A stretch of 64,000 nt of DNA from Mycobacterium simiae (GCF_010727605.1 NZ_AP022568.1:1922001-1986000); one strand, 5' to 3'. Counted from the first letter of the stretch, positions 36,810-46,605 are shown. Notes: generated from the letters alone by a model not told the origin. Numbers and translations: made by a program.

Positions 36810-38312
36810 TCAGCCCGGATAACGGGAGTAGCACGCGTCGATGTTGCCGGTCACCCCACCCCGGAAGGCGGCGATGCGCGTGAAACCCGCCGGCACGCTG
36901 GTCCCGTCGGCGTCGCTGGCGACCATGTGGTTGGTGAGCAAACCGGCGACCGCCTCATCGAGATCGCCGGCGGTCAATAAAAGCTCTTTGTGCGAGGGAG
37001 TCTCGATCGGCTCGGCCATCTTGCGGTGCACGACCCCGGTGAGGCAGGCGGTGCGCAGCGCGGTCCACGGGCTTTGCATCGGCAGACCTCGTTCATGCTG
37101 TACCGCAAGCGCGTATCTCGACATCACGATCGACAGGGCGGTGTCGTCACCCTGCGGCAGCGTGTGTTCATTCTCGTCCGAGACTTTCCCGACCGCGGCA
37201 AGTCCGGGCAGGTCCACCATGATCGTGTTGGTGGCGGGGCAATACGACGCTGGCGGGCTGGCCTTGGCGTCCGGGCAGCCCTGTGTCGTGAAGGACAGCG
37301 TGGGTGGGTTCTTGGGCGAGAACACCTTGCCGAGCAACTCCATCAACGTCGAAAGGGTGTCTTGGTTGATCGGCACCTCGCCGGTCTCCGGATCGCCGTT
37401 CGGGTCGGTTTGCAACGCCTTCGGCAAATCACCCCGGCGCTGATCGATCTCCTGCTTGTTGATCCCGGCACAGGCCGAAGCGCCCGTAATGAAGCCCATT
37501 TGAAAGGCGCTGACGCGATCCAGTGCCGAACCGTGCTCGTCATCGTTTTCGGTGTCAGCATCCATCACCGGGTCCCGAGTGGTGATGATGCCGGCCAGTA
37601 CGTGATCGAGCCCGTCGGCGGTGCTCAGCGTGAAACGGGGCGACTTGCCGGAGGCCACCCAATTGAGGTAGACACCCGCGAAGCAGTCGGCCTGCTGTTC
37701 ACGAACAATGGTCAGGTCCCTTTTCGTCACCAGTTTGGCCATCTGCTGCAAAGCATGTCCGAACTCGTGCGCCAACACACCGGTGACGGACATGTCGCCG
37801 AAATAGCGTCGGGCCACCGGCATGAACACGCCGCGGTCCCAAGCGATCAGGTTGCAGCGGGACGTGAAGAACGCGTTGACGAGCTTGTAGGTCTCGTTGT
37901 GACAGACGATGGGGCTGTCCGGATCGTTGGAGTCGTAGGAGACTAGCTTGCCGACGGGTAGAAAGGTCCCTTTCAACGACTGGCTGTACGCCGATTGCCA
38001 GTAATCCTCGATGTCATTGATCGACAGCAACGACAACTTGTCGATCGCACCGTTGTCGGTGTTGACGACGGTGCCGGTGGTCGCGGGACCGTTCGGGCGA
38101 GGTCCGCTGGGGCCGTTGGTAGCGGGCAGATCCCCCACGTGGAACGGGTCGTTGAGCATCGACAGCGCCCGGCCCTCGAGGACCGTGGTACAACCGGCGA
38201 CCACGAGCCCCGTGGCAACACAGGCGATTGCCGCCCGCAGCGAACGCGGGGCGCTGCGGGCGAAGCCGCCGTGGGGCCGACGTCGATTCTGTCCGCGGTT
38301 CATCATGACCAC
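36810..38312 (-). CDS. lpqM: lipoprotein metallopeptidase LpqM
   Basis: The 500-residue protein is a probable surface lipoprotein: a basic start, a hydrophobic stretch and a lipobox VVAGC (Cys41). A zinc-peptidase motif HEFGH stands in GVLAHEFGHALQQ (about residues 181-193), with a further Glu in the following helix (REQQADCFAGVY). This resembles the neutral zinc metallopeptidase family (YpfJ-like). Corresponds to Rv0419 (498 residues). Substrates unknown; a role in cell-surface protein processing is likely. It lies 97 bp downstream of the lpqL pair, same strand. Confidence 0.9.
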   Translation of the reverse strand: MVMMNRGQNRRRPHGGFARSAPRSLRAAIACVATGLVVAGCTTVLEGRALSMLNDPFHVGDLPATNGPSGPRPNGPATTGTVVNTDNGAIDKLSLLSINDIEDYWQSAYSQSLKGTFLPVGKLVSYDSNDPDSPIVCHNETYKLVNAFFTSRCNLIAWDRGVFMPVARRYFGDMSVTGVLAHEFGHALQQMAKLVTKRDLTIVREQQADCFAGVYLNWVASGKSPRFTLSTADGLDHVLAGIITTRDPVMDADTENDDEHGSALDRVSAFQMGFITGASACAGINKQEIDQRRGDLPKALQTDPNGDPETGEVPINQDTLSTLMELLGKVFSPKNPPTLSFTTQGCPDAKASPPASYCPATNTIMVDLPGLAAVGKVSDENEHTLPQGDDTALSIVMSRYALAVQHERGLPMQSPWTALRTACLTGVVHRKMAEPIETPSHKELLLTAGDLDEAVAGLLTNHMVASDADGTSVPAGFTRIAAFRGGVTGNIDACYSRYPG

Positions 38313-38409
38313 CTCATCCCGACCGGCTGCACGGCAGCATCAAAGGGTTCTCATTCTAGATCCGCTGGATGACGGGCGGAGCAGGAATTTCAAGACCCAG
38401 CAAACATCA

Positions 38410-39879
38410 CTACGGGACGCGCGTCCGGTGTCGTTTGTCGTGGGGCGGCACCCCGTTGACGCCGGTGATCGACTCCGCGTAACTGCCCACCGCAAACGCC
38501 ACGCCAGAACCCATGACGGCCAATGCTTCCCGGTTGACGTTGTCGATCGTGTCACGCGGGCTCTGAAAGTTGGGATCGAACCCCACTCCGACCTGGCCAC
38601 CCCATAAGCGGGCCTGCACAGTGGTTTTCGGCTGCGACGCACCGGTGCTCATCCCGCCGATCGGTACGCCGGCGATCATGAAAGGGTGGTAGTCGGTTCG
38701 GATGCCCAACGGCATATCGGCGGGACGCTTGCCGGCCAGGTTCAGATAACCGGACAAGGTGCGTTCGATGCCGGCCGACCCTTCGGGCACATCGCCGAAC
38801 GAGACTCCCTGTCCAGGCGGACCGGATTGATCGCCGTCGTCGGTGAAGAAGCCGGCGTTGGGCGAACCGAGCAGGTTGAAGTTCAGGTACATCGCGATGT
38901 CGTTGAGTTGCTGCTCGTTGAGGCCGAACACGTAGTCCAGCACCCCGTTGAGGCCATCCTCGTCGGCCCCCCAGAACACGAAGCGCACCGCGTTGTTCAC
39001 CGGCGCCAACGGGCCCAGCTGTAACGCGGTTTCCAGCACTGCGGCCACGCCGGATCCGTTGTCGTTGATGCCTGGCCCGGTGCGCGGTCCGTCCAGATGG
39101 GCGCCGACCACGATGACGTCCTTGGTCGAGCCGGTCTTGGTCTGCGCCAGCACGTTCCGTGAGGTGACCTTGAGGTTCTCGGCATCGAGCACCAGGTGGA
39201 CCGGCGCGGTGCTACGCGCCAGCGCACTGCCGCCGTAGCTGCCAACTACGGCCACGGGCATCGTCAACTGCTTGAAGTAGCCGGGGTTGAAGAGGGTCGG
39301 CGGGGCGCCCTGACCGTTGGGTGCGCTGACCACGATCAACGCCGCCGCACCCTTGGCCTTCGCGCTGGTCTGCTTGTCGACCACCGAGCAGTGCGCGTCG
39401 TCGACGACGGCGATCGCTCCGGCCGGCAGCGTGGCCGGATAATCGCCCGCCGCACAGCCCGACGGTTGCCGGGGGCGCACCGGCTGGCCGGTCAGACCGC
39501 CGGGTGGCGTCCGGACCAGTAGCGAGGCCTGGTCGACCGAATAGTTACTGCCGGCGATGGTCAGCGACGGCTTGCCCGGCGACACCGCGTATAGCCGGTC
39601 GAACTGGGGCGTGGCCACGTCGAACCCCTTGCCACGCAGGGTCTTTGCGACGTAGTCGACGCTGGCATCGTAACCCGGCGTTCCCTCGGCACGGTTGCCC
39701 TTGTTGGCGTTGGCGATGTCCTGCAGTGCGCGCAGGTGAACGAACATGCCGTCCGCGGTGACCTTCGCGGCCAGGCCACGACCCAGATCGGGTGCCGCCG
39801 CGGGCAGCGCCGAACGTGGCGACGTGCAGCCCGCCAGCAGCCCGATCAATATCAGTGTCGAGCTCAACCGGCGGATCAT
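38410..39879 (-). CDS. LpqL paralogue, probable inactive M28 peptidase-like lipoprotein
   Basis: The 489-residue product from ATG 39879 has a lipobox LLAGC (Cys18), a PA-domain insert (about residues 110-230) and an M28 aminopeptidase fold. Aligned by eye with LpqL next door, His261 and Asp273 of the metal site remain. The catalytic Glu314 of LpqL is Asp306 here (WGADED against WGAEEL). The metal ligand Asp343 is Asn335 (NFNLL against NFDML), and His446 is Gln439 (DPNFQ against DPNYH). At least two metal ligands are thus gone, so peptidase activity is doubtful; a binding or regulatory role is more likely. The start overlaps the lpqL stop by 4 bp. Confidence 0.85.
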   Translation of the reverse strand: MIRRLSSTLILIGLLAGCTSPRSALPAAAPDLGRGLAAKVTADGMFVHLRALQDIANANKGNRAEGTPGYDASVDYVAKTLRGKGFDVATPQFDRLYAVSPGKPSLTIAGSNYSVDQASLLVRTPPGGLTGQPVRPRQPSGCAAGDYPATLPAGAIAVVDDAHCSVVDKQTSAKAKGAAALIVVSAPNGQGAPPTLFNPGYFKQLTMPVAVVGSYGGSALARSTAPVHLVLDAENLKVTSRNVLAQTKTGSTKDVIVVGAHLDGPRTGPGINDNGSGVAAVLETALQLGPLAPVNNAVRFVFWGADEDGLNGVLDYVFGLNEQQLNDIAMYLNFNLLGSPNAGFFTDDGDQSGPPGQGVSFGDVPEGSAGIERTLSGYLNLAGKRPADMPLGIRTDYHPFMIAGVPIGGMSTGASQPKTTVQARLWGGQVGVGFDPNFQSPRDTIDNVNREALAVMGSGVAFAVGSYAESITGVNGVPPHDKRHRTRVP

Positions 39880-41372
39880 GGCTTTGCGAGCACGTGCCGG
39901 GTGCGGTCCTCGAGGACGGGAACTCCGTTTCGCCCGTTGAGGTCCTGGGCATACAGCGCCACCACATACGCGACGCCGGCGCCGTTGATGCTTAATGCGG
40001 TGCGGTCGATGTGGTCGAGGGTGTCGGTCTTCTTGTGATAGTTGGGATCGAACGGCTCGTCGGCCGTCCCGCCCCACAATTTAGCCTGCTCGACTGACTT
40101 CTTGTTCTCCGCGCCGGAGAACAACCCGCCCGCCGGAATGCCGGCCAACGTGAAGCCGTCGTAGTCCGAACGCCCGTCGAAGGAGGTGTCCTGGGCGACC
40201 TTGCCCGCCGACTTCAGGTAGCCGACGAACGTGCGTTCGATGCCGGCCGAGCCTTCGGGCACCACCGGCTGGCCCCGGGCCTCGGACGGCAGGGACTGGT
40301 CCCCGTCATAGGTGAAATAGCCGGGGTTCGGGGAGGCCAGCATGTCGAAATTCAGGTACAGCGCAATGTGTTTGAGGTCGTCGAGGTTCAGCGATTCGAC
40401 GTAGTTGCGCGATCCGATCAGGCCCAGTTCTTCGGCGCCCCAGAAGCCGAACCGCACCGCGTTGTGCACCTGCGGTGAGTTCCCCAGTTGCACGGCGGTT
40501 TCCAAGACCGCGGCCACGCCGGAACCGTTGTCGTTGATTCCCGGCCCCTCGGGAACGCTGTCGACGTGGGCACCCGCCATCACCACATCGTTGGTCGATC
40601 CCGTCTTGGTCTGTGCGATGACGTTGCGGGCTTTGAATTCCTGGCTGTGCGCGTCCAGCTTGATACTGGTCGGACCCGGCCGAGCTTTCAGCGCAATGCC
40701 GAGCGACTTGGTCACGCCCAGGACGGGGATCTTCACGTCGGTGTTCGCCCCGAGGGTCCCGCCCATGTGTTCCTCGTCGACGTTGTCGGCGATGATCATC
40801 GCGACGGCGCCGCGCTGTGCCGCGGCCGCCTCTTTCTGGGCGAACGGGCAGGTGCCGCGATCGACCAGCGCGACCGCGCCCTTGATGGCCACGTTGTCGT
40901 AGTCCGACGCCGCGCAGCCCAGGCCGTTGCCCGCGGACACCACCAGCAGCGGTCCGCTCACCCCGTCGGGTCCGGTGCCCAGGCTGTACTCGAGGGCACG
41001 CGCCTCGACGGTGTTGCCACCGACCGTAACCGTCGGCTTCTCGGCATGAAAGACGCGCGCCGAAAACTCTGGGGTTTGCACGTCAAAACCACTGTTGCGC
41101 AACGTCGTTGCAATGTAGTCAATGCTGGCTTCGTAACCGGGGGTGCCGACCGCCCGGGTACCGTTATTAGCGCTGGCGATGTCTTGCAGCTTCGTCAGAT
41201 GCGCCATCATCGCGTCGGCGGTGACCTTGTTGTGCAGCGCCCCCGCGAACTCGACCGCCGCCGGATCGCCGGCCGGCTGCGAGGTCGCCGACCGGTGGAA
41301 GCAGCCGCTGGACACCGCGCCGACGGCGACCGCGGCAAGCAGCGCCGCCAACGTTCGGGATTTGTTGACCAT
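39876..41372 (-). CDS. lpqL: lipoprotein aminopeptidase LpqL
   Basis: The 498-residue precursor from ATG 41372 has a lipobox SSGC (Cys24), a protease-associated (PA) domain at about 120-240 and a complete M28 zinc aminopeptidase site. His269 (AGAHVDS), Asp281 (INDNGSG), Glu314-Glu315 (WGAEELG), Asp343 (NFDML) and His446 (NYHKKTD) correspond to the residues known in the Streptomyces aminopeptidase family. It probably frees N-terminal residues from peptides at the cell surface. Matches Rv0418 in length. Coupled to the degenerate paralogue downstream by ATGA. An in-frame extension to 41660 overlaps the DUF2752 gene and is rejected. Confidence 0.93.
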   Translation of the reverse strand: MVNKSRTLAALLAAVAVGAVSSGCFHRSATSQPAGDPAAVEFAGALHNKVTADAMMAHLTKLQDIASANNGTRAVGTPGYEASIDYIATTLRNSGFDVQTPEFSARVFHAEKPTVTVGGNTVEARALEYSLGTGPDGVSGPLLVVSAGNGLGCAASDYDNVAIKGAVALVDRGTCPFAQKEAAAAQRGAVAMIIADNVDEEHMGGTLGANTDVKIPVLGVTKSLGIALKARPGPTSIKLDAHSQEFKARNVIAQTKTGSTNDVVMAGAHVDSVPEGPGINDNGSGVAAVLETAVQLGNSPQVHNAVRFGFWGAEELGLIGSRNYVESLNLDDLKHIALYLNFDMLASPNPGYFTYDGDQSLPSEARGQPVVPEGSAGIERTFVGYLKSAGKVAQDTSFDGRSDYDGFTLAGIPAGGLFSGAENKKSVEQAKLWGGTADEPFDPNYHKKTDTLDHIDRTALSINGAGVAYVVALYAQDLNGRNGVPVLEDRTRHVLAKP

Positions 41373-41392
41373 CGCGCCTAAGGTTAGACGCT

Positions 41393-41812
41393 TTAGACAT
41401 ACAGGCCGCTGAATGGGGCAAACGGAATGTTGCGCACCACAAACCAAACCGCGACCAACGACAGCACCACCGCGGCTGACCAGCGCTGGTGCTGCCAGCT
41501 TCGGATTCGCCGGCCCGTGACACGACCGTAGGTCCACACCGCATACGCCCATACCAGCAGCGCGACCGCCGCCAGGCCCAACGCATTGAACCTGGCGGCG
41601 CCCAGCAGGTCGCCGTGCAGCAGCGAATACAGCATGCGCATGCTGCCGCAGCCGGGACAATCAATACCGAGCAGCGCTTTGGTCGGACATACCGGCAGCG
41701 GCCCACCCGGTGTGGTCGGATCACCCACCCAGATGGCGGCGCACACCAGCGTGGCGGACGCGGCGACCATCAGCGGGGCGCCGAGTCCCACCGAAACCTG
41801 CCCCTGGCGCAT
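41393..41812 (-). CDS. DUF2752 membrane protein
   Basis: The 139-residue protein has the DUF2752 signature CPTKALLGIDCPGCGSMRML followed by a short loop LLHGDL. The block carries three cysteines (about residues 42-56) between membrane helices at roughly 14-32, 70-90 and 110-130. The family is widespread and its role unknown; the Cys block may hold a metal or a disulphide. It sits 20 bp upstream of lpqL and 22 bp downstream of the CD225-domain gene, all on the minus strand, so a small membrane-protein operon is likely. Confidence 0.8.
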   Translation of the reverse strand: MRQGQVSVGLGAPLMVAASATLVCAAIWVGDPTTPGGPLPVCPTKALLGIDCPGCGSMRMLYSLLHGDLLGAARFNALGLAAVALLVWAYAVWTYGRVTGRRIRSWQHQRWSAAVVLSLVAVWFVVRNIPFAPFSGLYV

Positions 41813-41834
41813 AACCGCGAGCGTAGCCCGGTTT

Positions 41835-42167
41835 TCAGCGCATCGCGGCCAGCGCGGCAGATGTCGAGGTGTCGGCGGTCAGGGCGATGATTCCCAGCAC
41901 GATCGCGTAGAGGACGGCGCCGACGACTGCGGCGATGACCGACCACTTCACCCACTTCTTGGCGGCATCGGCGGCCGCCTGCGCCTCGGCGTACTGGCCC
42001 TGTGCCCACAACCCGCTCACCTGAGAGGATTTGACGATGGCAACGATGCCCAATGGCAGACAGCAAAACAGCGTCGCCAAAATCGACCACACCAAGTAGT
42101 TATCCGGTGCTTGCCCGGCGGGCGGCTGCTGCGGCGGATAACCGGGAGGCGGCGGTTGAGCAGTCAT
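41835..42167 (-). CDS. CD225/dispanin family small membrane protein
   Basis: The 110-residue protein has a Pro/Gln-rich cytoplasmic start (PPPPGYPPQQPPAGQAP) and two helices. The first contains the CD225-type block YLVWSILATLFCCLPLGIVA with a following basic/Ser loop (KSSQVSGLWAQGQY). The second is at about 75-98. CD225 proteins in bacteria are of unknown function; the fold is shared with interferon-induced membrane proteins. Likely co-transcribed with the DUF2752 gene and lpqL. Confidence 0.82.
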   Translation of the reverse strand: MTAQPPPPGYPPQQPPAGQAPDNYLVWSILATLFCCLPLGIVAIVKSSQVSGLWAQGQYAEAQAAADAAKKWVKWSVIAAVVGAVLYAIVLGIIALTADTSTSAALAAMR

Positions 42168-42479
42168 AGATACTCCAGTCCCGAGAAGTTAGCTGGCGTG
42201 AAACGGTGCTTACCATACCGGAGCTAAGACGCGGGGGCGACAAGTCGGAAAAATTCCTTTTTCGCCGGGCCTGCGGGCTTGATCACACTGCCGTGGCAGC
42301 CCGTTGGCCGCGACCGACATTCCGCACCAACTCGGCTGTCCACGTGCGGTTTGAATCCGAAACCGCAACAACCATGGGCTCGTTAAAAAGGTGCTTATAA
42401 GGACAATTTCCAACGGATTGATTTAGATGACCGGGGCGAAAGCTCTTCGATCGCCCTACCGTCGCCCTACAGTCGAGGA
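42168..42479. other. divergent intergenic region, AT-richer, with 11-bp direct repeat
   Basis: No gene is supported in these 312 bases between the CD225 gene (minus) and the first secreted-protein gene (plus). They hold a small AAAAA-TTCC-TTTTT inverted run near 42250. At 42452-42473 there is a tandem 11-bp direct repeat CGCCCTACCGT/CGCCCTACAGT just upstream of the ribosome site of the secreted protein; the repeat may be a regulatory site. Confidence 0.45.
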
Positions 42480-42980
42480 ATGGGTTACCTGGCCAAGGTG
42501 GTGACGGCCGCACTCGTGACGGGTTTGGCGGCAGCCGGACCCGCGGCGGCGGATCCCAGCGCCGGCAGCGCGGCGGACATCAACACGTTGGCCGGGGCGT
42601 TGTCGAAGGGATACGGGCTCAATAACTGCACTGCCCAGCCGGTTCCGCGCGGCGCACTGGCTTACCTGCAGTGCGGGCAGAGCCCCGACCCGAGCGGACC
42701 GATCCTGGCCAAGTATTTCTTGTTCGGCGACGACGACTTGACCAGCTCGTTCAATGCCCTCATCGGCGGCGATGCCTTGAGCAATTGCGCGGACAAGCCC
42801 TCCCCCGCGCCGTGGCATCAGGGCAGCTCGACCACCAGCGCGGGGTATGTCGCGTGTGGAACCTTCCAGAACCATGCCGAGATCATCTGGACCAACGCCG
42901 CCAAGAACGTACTGGGCGTGATCCGCGCAGCCGGCGCCGACGTCCCCTCGCTTTACCAATGGTGGCGAAATAACGGCTGA
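42480..42980 (+). CDS. secreted protein of unknown function, tandem copy 1
   Basis: The 166-residue precursor has a Sec signal peptide (about residues 1-24, VVTAALVTGLAAAGPAAA) and a mature domain with four cysteines. Blocks shared with the next gene are INTLAGALSKGYGLNNC, LQCGQSPDPSGP, PWHQGSSTTSAGYVACGT and a C-terminal SLYQWWRNNG. The Cys pattern (C-C-C-C) suggests two disulphides in the periplasm or outside. No known domain is recognised. AGGAA lies close before the ATG. Confidence 0.75.
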   Translation: MGYLAKVVTAALVTGLAAAGPAAADPSAGSAADINTLAGALSKGYGLNNCTAQPVPRGALAYLQCGQSPDPSGPILAKYFLFGDDDLTSSFNALIGGDALSNCADKPSPAPWHQGSSTTSAGYVACGTFQNHAEIIWTNAAKNVLGVIRAAGADVPSLYQWWRNNG

Positions 42981-43121
42981 CCCACCACCAAATGATGCCG
43001 ATGTAAATGGTATTCGACGGAATGGGTTGCGTCCGGAGGGTTTATCCCTACGATCATTCTCACAACACGAATATCGTCAGCGCGGCCCGCTGAGCGGTTC
43101 AACTATTTTCAGGAGTTGACG

Positions 43122-43643
43122 ATGCCTTACTTCACTAAGACTCTGCGAGTCGCGACGGTCGGCACCTTCGCCACCGGCCTTTGCTGCCTGGGTATCGCAA
43201 CCGCGACGGCGGATACCACCGGCAGTTCATCCGACGTCAATACATTGGCCAGTTCCCTCGCCAAAGGCTACGGCCTGAACAATTGCGAGTCGGCAGAATT
43301 GACGGGTGCGGAAATTGCGGAGCTGCACTGCGGGCAAAACCCCGATTCGAGCGGACCGGCGTCGGCGGTCTACCAGCTCTTCAAAAGCGGTAACGATCTG
43401 AGCGGCGCGTACGCCACCAACCTCAAAGACGTGACGCTCGCGTCGTGCAGTGGCAGCGGGACCTCGGCACCGGGCCCCTGGCATCAAGGCAGCTCCGAGC
43501 AGGCCGGAGGCCAGATGGCATGCGGAACCTACAAGGGGGTCAGCCTGGTGCTGTGGACCGTCGACGGCAAGAACGTCTTGGGGTCCGTCTTTTCCAAGGC
43601 TGACGTCCCGACGCTGTACAAGTGGTGGCAGGCCAACGCCTGA
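43122..43643 (+). CDS. secreted protein of unknown function, tandem copy 2
   Basis: The product from ATG 43122 (CAGGAG six bases upstream) is 173 residues. A signal peptide ends near residue 30 (LGIATATA), and the mature part is clearly paralogous to the gene 141 bp upstream: VNTLASSLAKGYGLNNC, LHCGQNPDSSGP, PWHQGSSEQAGGQMACGT and TLYKWWQANA. Cys positions are conserved; the signal peptide has two extra Cys. Tandem duplication with divergence is evident. A TTG at 43116 is in frame but overlaps the spacing to the ribosome site. Confidence 0.78.
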   Translation: MPYFTKTLRVATVGTFATGLCCLGIATATADTTGSSSDVNTLASSLAKGYGLNNCESAELTGAEIAELHCGQNPDSSGPASAVYQLFKSGNDLSGAYATNLKDVTLASCSGSGTSAPGPWHQGSSEQAGGQMACGTYKGVSLVLWTVDGKNVLGSVFSKADVPTLYKWWQANA

Positions 43644-43662
43644 CCGTGTCCCGTCCGGGCAA

Positions 43663-44478
43663 CTAACCGCCGAGGTGTTCCAGCTGGTCCATAACTAGAT
43701 CGGCGACCGCGCGCATCCCCGCGGCGTTGGGATGTAGCGGCGCGGGCCTACCCGGCAGCGGCACAACGAATTTCGCCGGTGTAGTCGTCCAAGGCTCGGC
43801 CGACCAGGCGTGGTGATCTCGGCTCGCGGCGGCCGCCGCGACCACCTCGCAACCAGTTGCCGTGGCCGCTCGGGCGGTGAGCGCTTCCAGGGCGCCGGCG
43901 ACGTAGCGGCCGATGTCGGCATCGGCGTCCGACAGCGGGGGTGCGGCGATTCCCGCCGGCGGCAACATCGTCAGGTAATCGACGAACAAGACACGGGCGT
44001 GGGGAGCGCGGTGGCGCACCGCGTTTCCGATCGCGCACAGCGAGTCGAATACGTCCGCCAGTTCCCGATCACGCGCGTCACGGTCGAGCAGTCCGGCTAT
44101 CCGGCCGCCCAGCACGGGTAGCCGCCGAGCCGGCCGCGGCAGCGCCGCCGCCATGAGCAGCGGGACGTAACCGACGTCGTTGCCGCCGATCGTGACGGTG
44201 ACCAAGTCTTCCGATCCGTCCAGCGCGGTGATCTGCGGCGGCGCATCGTGTTGGCGTTCAGCGAGGATGTGCGCGGTGGTCGCGCCGGAGAATGTCACAT
44301 CGGCCAGCGCGAAGTTCAGTCGCTCGGCGACCAGATGCGGATAGTTGCGGGCCGATCGGCCCGACCATCGTGGCGCGTCCGGTGCCTGCGGCCGGATGCC
44401 CGGACCCGCGGCCATCGAACTGCCAAGTGCTACATATCGTTTCGCTGGTCTCTCCGGATGCCGCGTCGGTTCGGTCAT
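43663..44478 (-). CDS. SGNH/GDSL-type esterase
   Basis: The 271-residue protein has the four SGNH blocks: YVALGSSMAAGPG (block I, Ser), FSGATTA (block II, Gly), TIGGNDVGYVP (block III, Gly-Asn) and RPAPLHPNAAGM (block V, with the catalytic Asp position taken by Pro-Leu and His). In block V the usual D-x-x-H reads APLH, so the Asp may be absent or shifted; the Ser and His remain. There is no signal peptide. It lies 13 bp after thiG in the same direction and may be transcribed with the thiO-S-G block. Substrate unknown. Confidence 0.85.
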   Translation of the reverse strand: MTEPTRHPERPAKRYVALGSSMAAGPGIRPQAPDAPRWSGRSARNYPHLVAERLNFALADVTFSGATTAHILAERQHDAPPQITALDGSEDLVTVTIGGNDVGYVPLLMAAALPRPARRLPVLGGRIAGLLDRDARDRELADVFDSLCAIGNAVRHRAPHARVLFVDYLTMLPPAGIAAPPLSDADADIGRYVAGALEALTARAATATGCEVVAAAAASRDHHAWSAEPWTTTPAKFVVPLPGRPAPLHPNAAGMRAVADLVMDQLEHLGG

Positions 44479-44491
44479 CGCCGGCGGGGTT

Positions 44492-45436
<945 letters not shown>

Positions 45437-45440
<4 letters not shown>

Positions 45441-46453
45441 GAGGCCGCTCCGACCGGAGCAAGCTCGGCGAGGATCTGTTCGGCGGTCCACGGCGCCAGC
45501 AGGAAGCCCGACCGCCCGTGCCCCGCCGCCACTAGCGTGCGGTCGTCCAGGCGTCGTACGACCGGCAGATTATCCGGTGTCATCGGGCGCAGCCCCGCCG
45601 CGCATTCGGCCAACTCGTACTCGCCCAGCGCCGGCACCACCGCACACGCGTCGTCCAACAGGTCGCGCACCCCGGACACCACCGGGGCGGTGTCGCGGCC
45701 GTGCTCATACTGCGTCGCACCGACCACCACCCCGTCCGGGCGCGGCACCACGTAGACCTGGCGTCCGTGCACGCGGGCGCGAACAACTCTGCGCAGCAGC
45801 GGCATACAACCCTTTCGCCAACGCAGCCGCAGCACCTCGCCCTTGACCGGGTGCACCGCCAGGCCCGGCCACAGCGTCGGCGCGTCGATGCCGTTGGCAA
45901 TCACCACCGCGTCGCCCTGCACCCGCGACAGGTCGTCGGCCGGCGGCGCCCACCTGACGCCGAGACGCTCACAGTCCGCCTCCAGCGCATCCACCACTGC
46001 ACGGTTGTCCACGGCCATTTCGGTGGGCGCCCGAAAACCGTGTCGGATGCCTTGCGCCAGCAGCGGTTCGACGTCACGGGCCGCCGATTCCCAGATCACC
46101 GGATGGCCCTGCCCATCCAGCCACTCCGCGACCGTGCGCAGGTCGGCGACATCGGCCCGGTCGACAGCAACCACCAGCGACTCCCGCGCGGTGATCACGC
46201 CTGGCGGCAGCCCATCGAGGTAGCCGCCCTCGTGCCACAGCCGCAGCGACTCCAGACCCAAGCGCAGCAAGTGTTCTTCGCCGGGCCAGCCCTCGCTGTG
46301 CGGCGCCAGCATGCCGCCAGCGACCCATGACGCGCCCCGCACCCCCGTGCGGTGCACGCGCACGGACCATCCCGCCTGCGCCGCCCGTCGCGCCACCGAC
46401 AGCCCGATGACGCCGCCGCCGATGACGGCCAGCGTGTGTTCGCCTGAAATCAT
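45437..46453 (-). CDS. thiO: glycine oxidase ThiO
   Basis: FAD enzyme that oxidises glycine to the imine used by ThiG. The 338-residue protein has the Rossmann GxGxxG motif in LAVIGGGVIGLSVARRA near the start, the DAO-type RVHRTGVRGASWVAGGMLAP, VIANGIDAPTLWPGL, and the C-terminal LVAAGHGRSGFLLAPWTAE. The ATG at 46453 follows AGGGAG by six bases, and a TPP riboswitch precedes it. Corresponds to Rv0415. First gene of the thiO-thiS-thiG operon. Confidence 0.96.
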
Positions 46454-46459
46454 CCTCAG

Positions 46460-46560
46460 CTCCCTTCGCCGGCATGATCCGGATCAGGTGTGACGGTAAG
46501 GGCAGGTCCGGCGACCCGGTTGTGCCCACTCTCAGCCCCGCGATCACCCGGGACTCCCGT
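46460..46560 (-). ncRNA. TPP riboswitch of thiO-thiS-thiG
   Basis: Read on the minus strand, GGGGCTGAGAGTGGGC precedes a variable arm and then ACACCTGATCCGGATCATGC and CGGCGAAGGGAG, the full thi-box core (CUGAGA, ACCUGA, GAUCAUGCCGGCG). AGGGAG at its 3' edge is the thiO ribosome site, as in the thiC leader. Ligand binding should block translation of the operon. Confidence 0.94.
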
Positions 46561-46581
46561 GTCTCTAGTTGTTCGGGTACT

Positions 46582-46599
46582 ACGCTAGCGCGCTAGCGT
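46582..46599. promoter_or_regulatory. perfect 18-bp palindrome upstream of thiE
   Basis: ACGCTAGCGCGCTAGCGT is a perfect palindrome lying six bases before the thiE GTG and 22 bases from the far edge of the thiO riboswitch. It sits where a promoter start or operator for thiE, or for both divergent genes, would be expected. No regulator for it is known to me. Confidence 0.55.
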
Positions 46600-46605
46600 C
46601 ACGGT

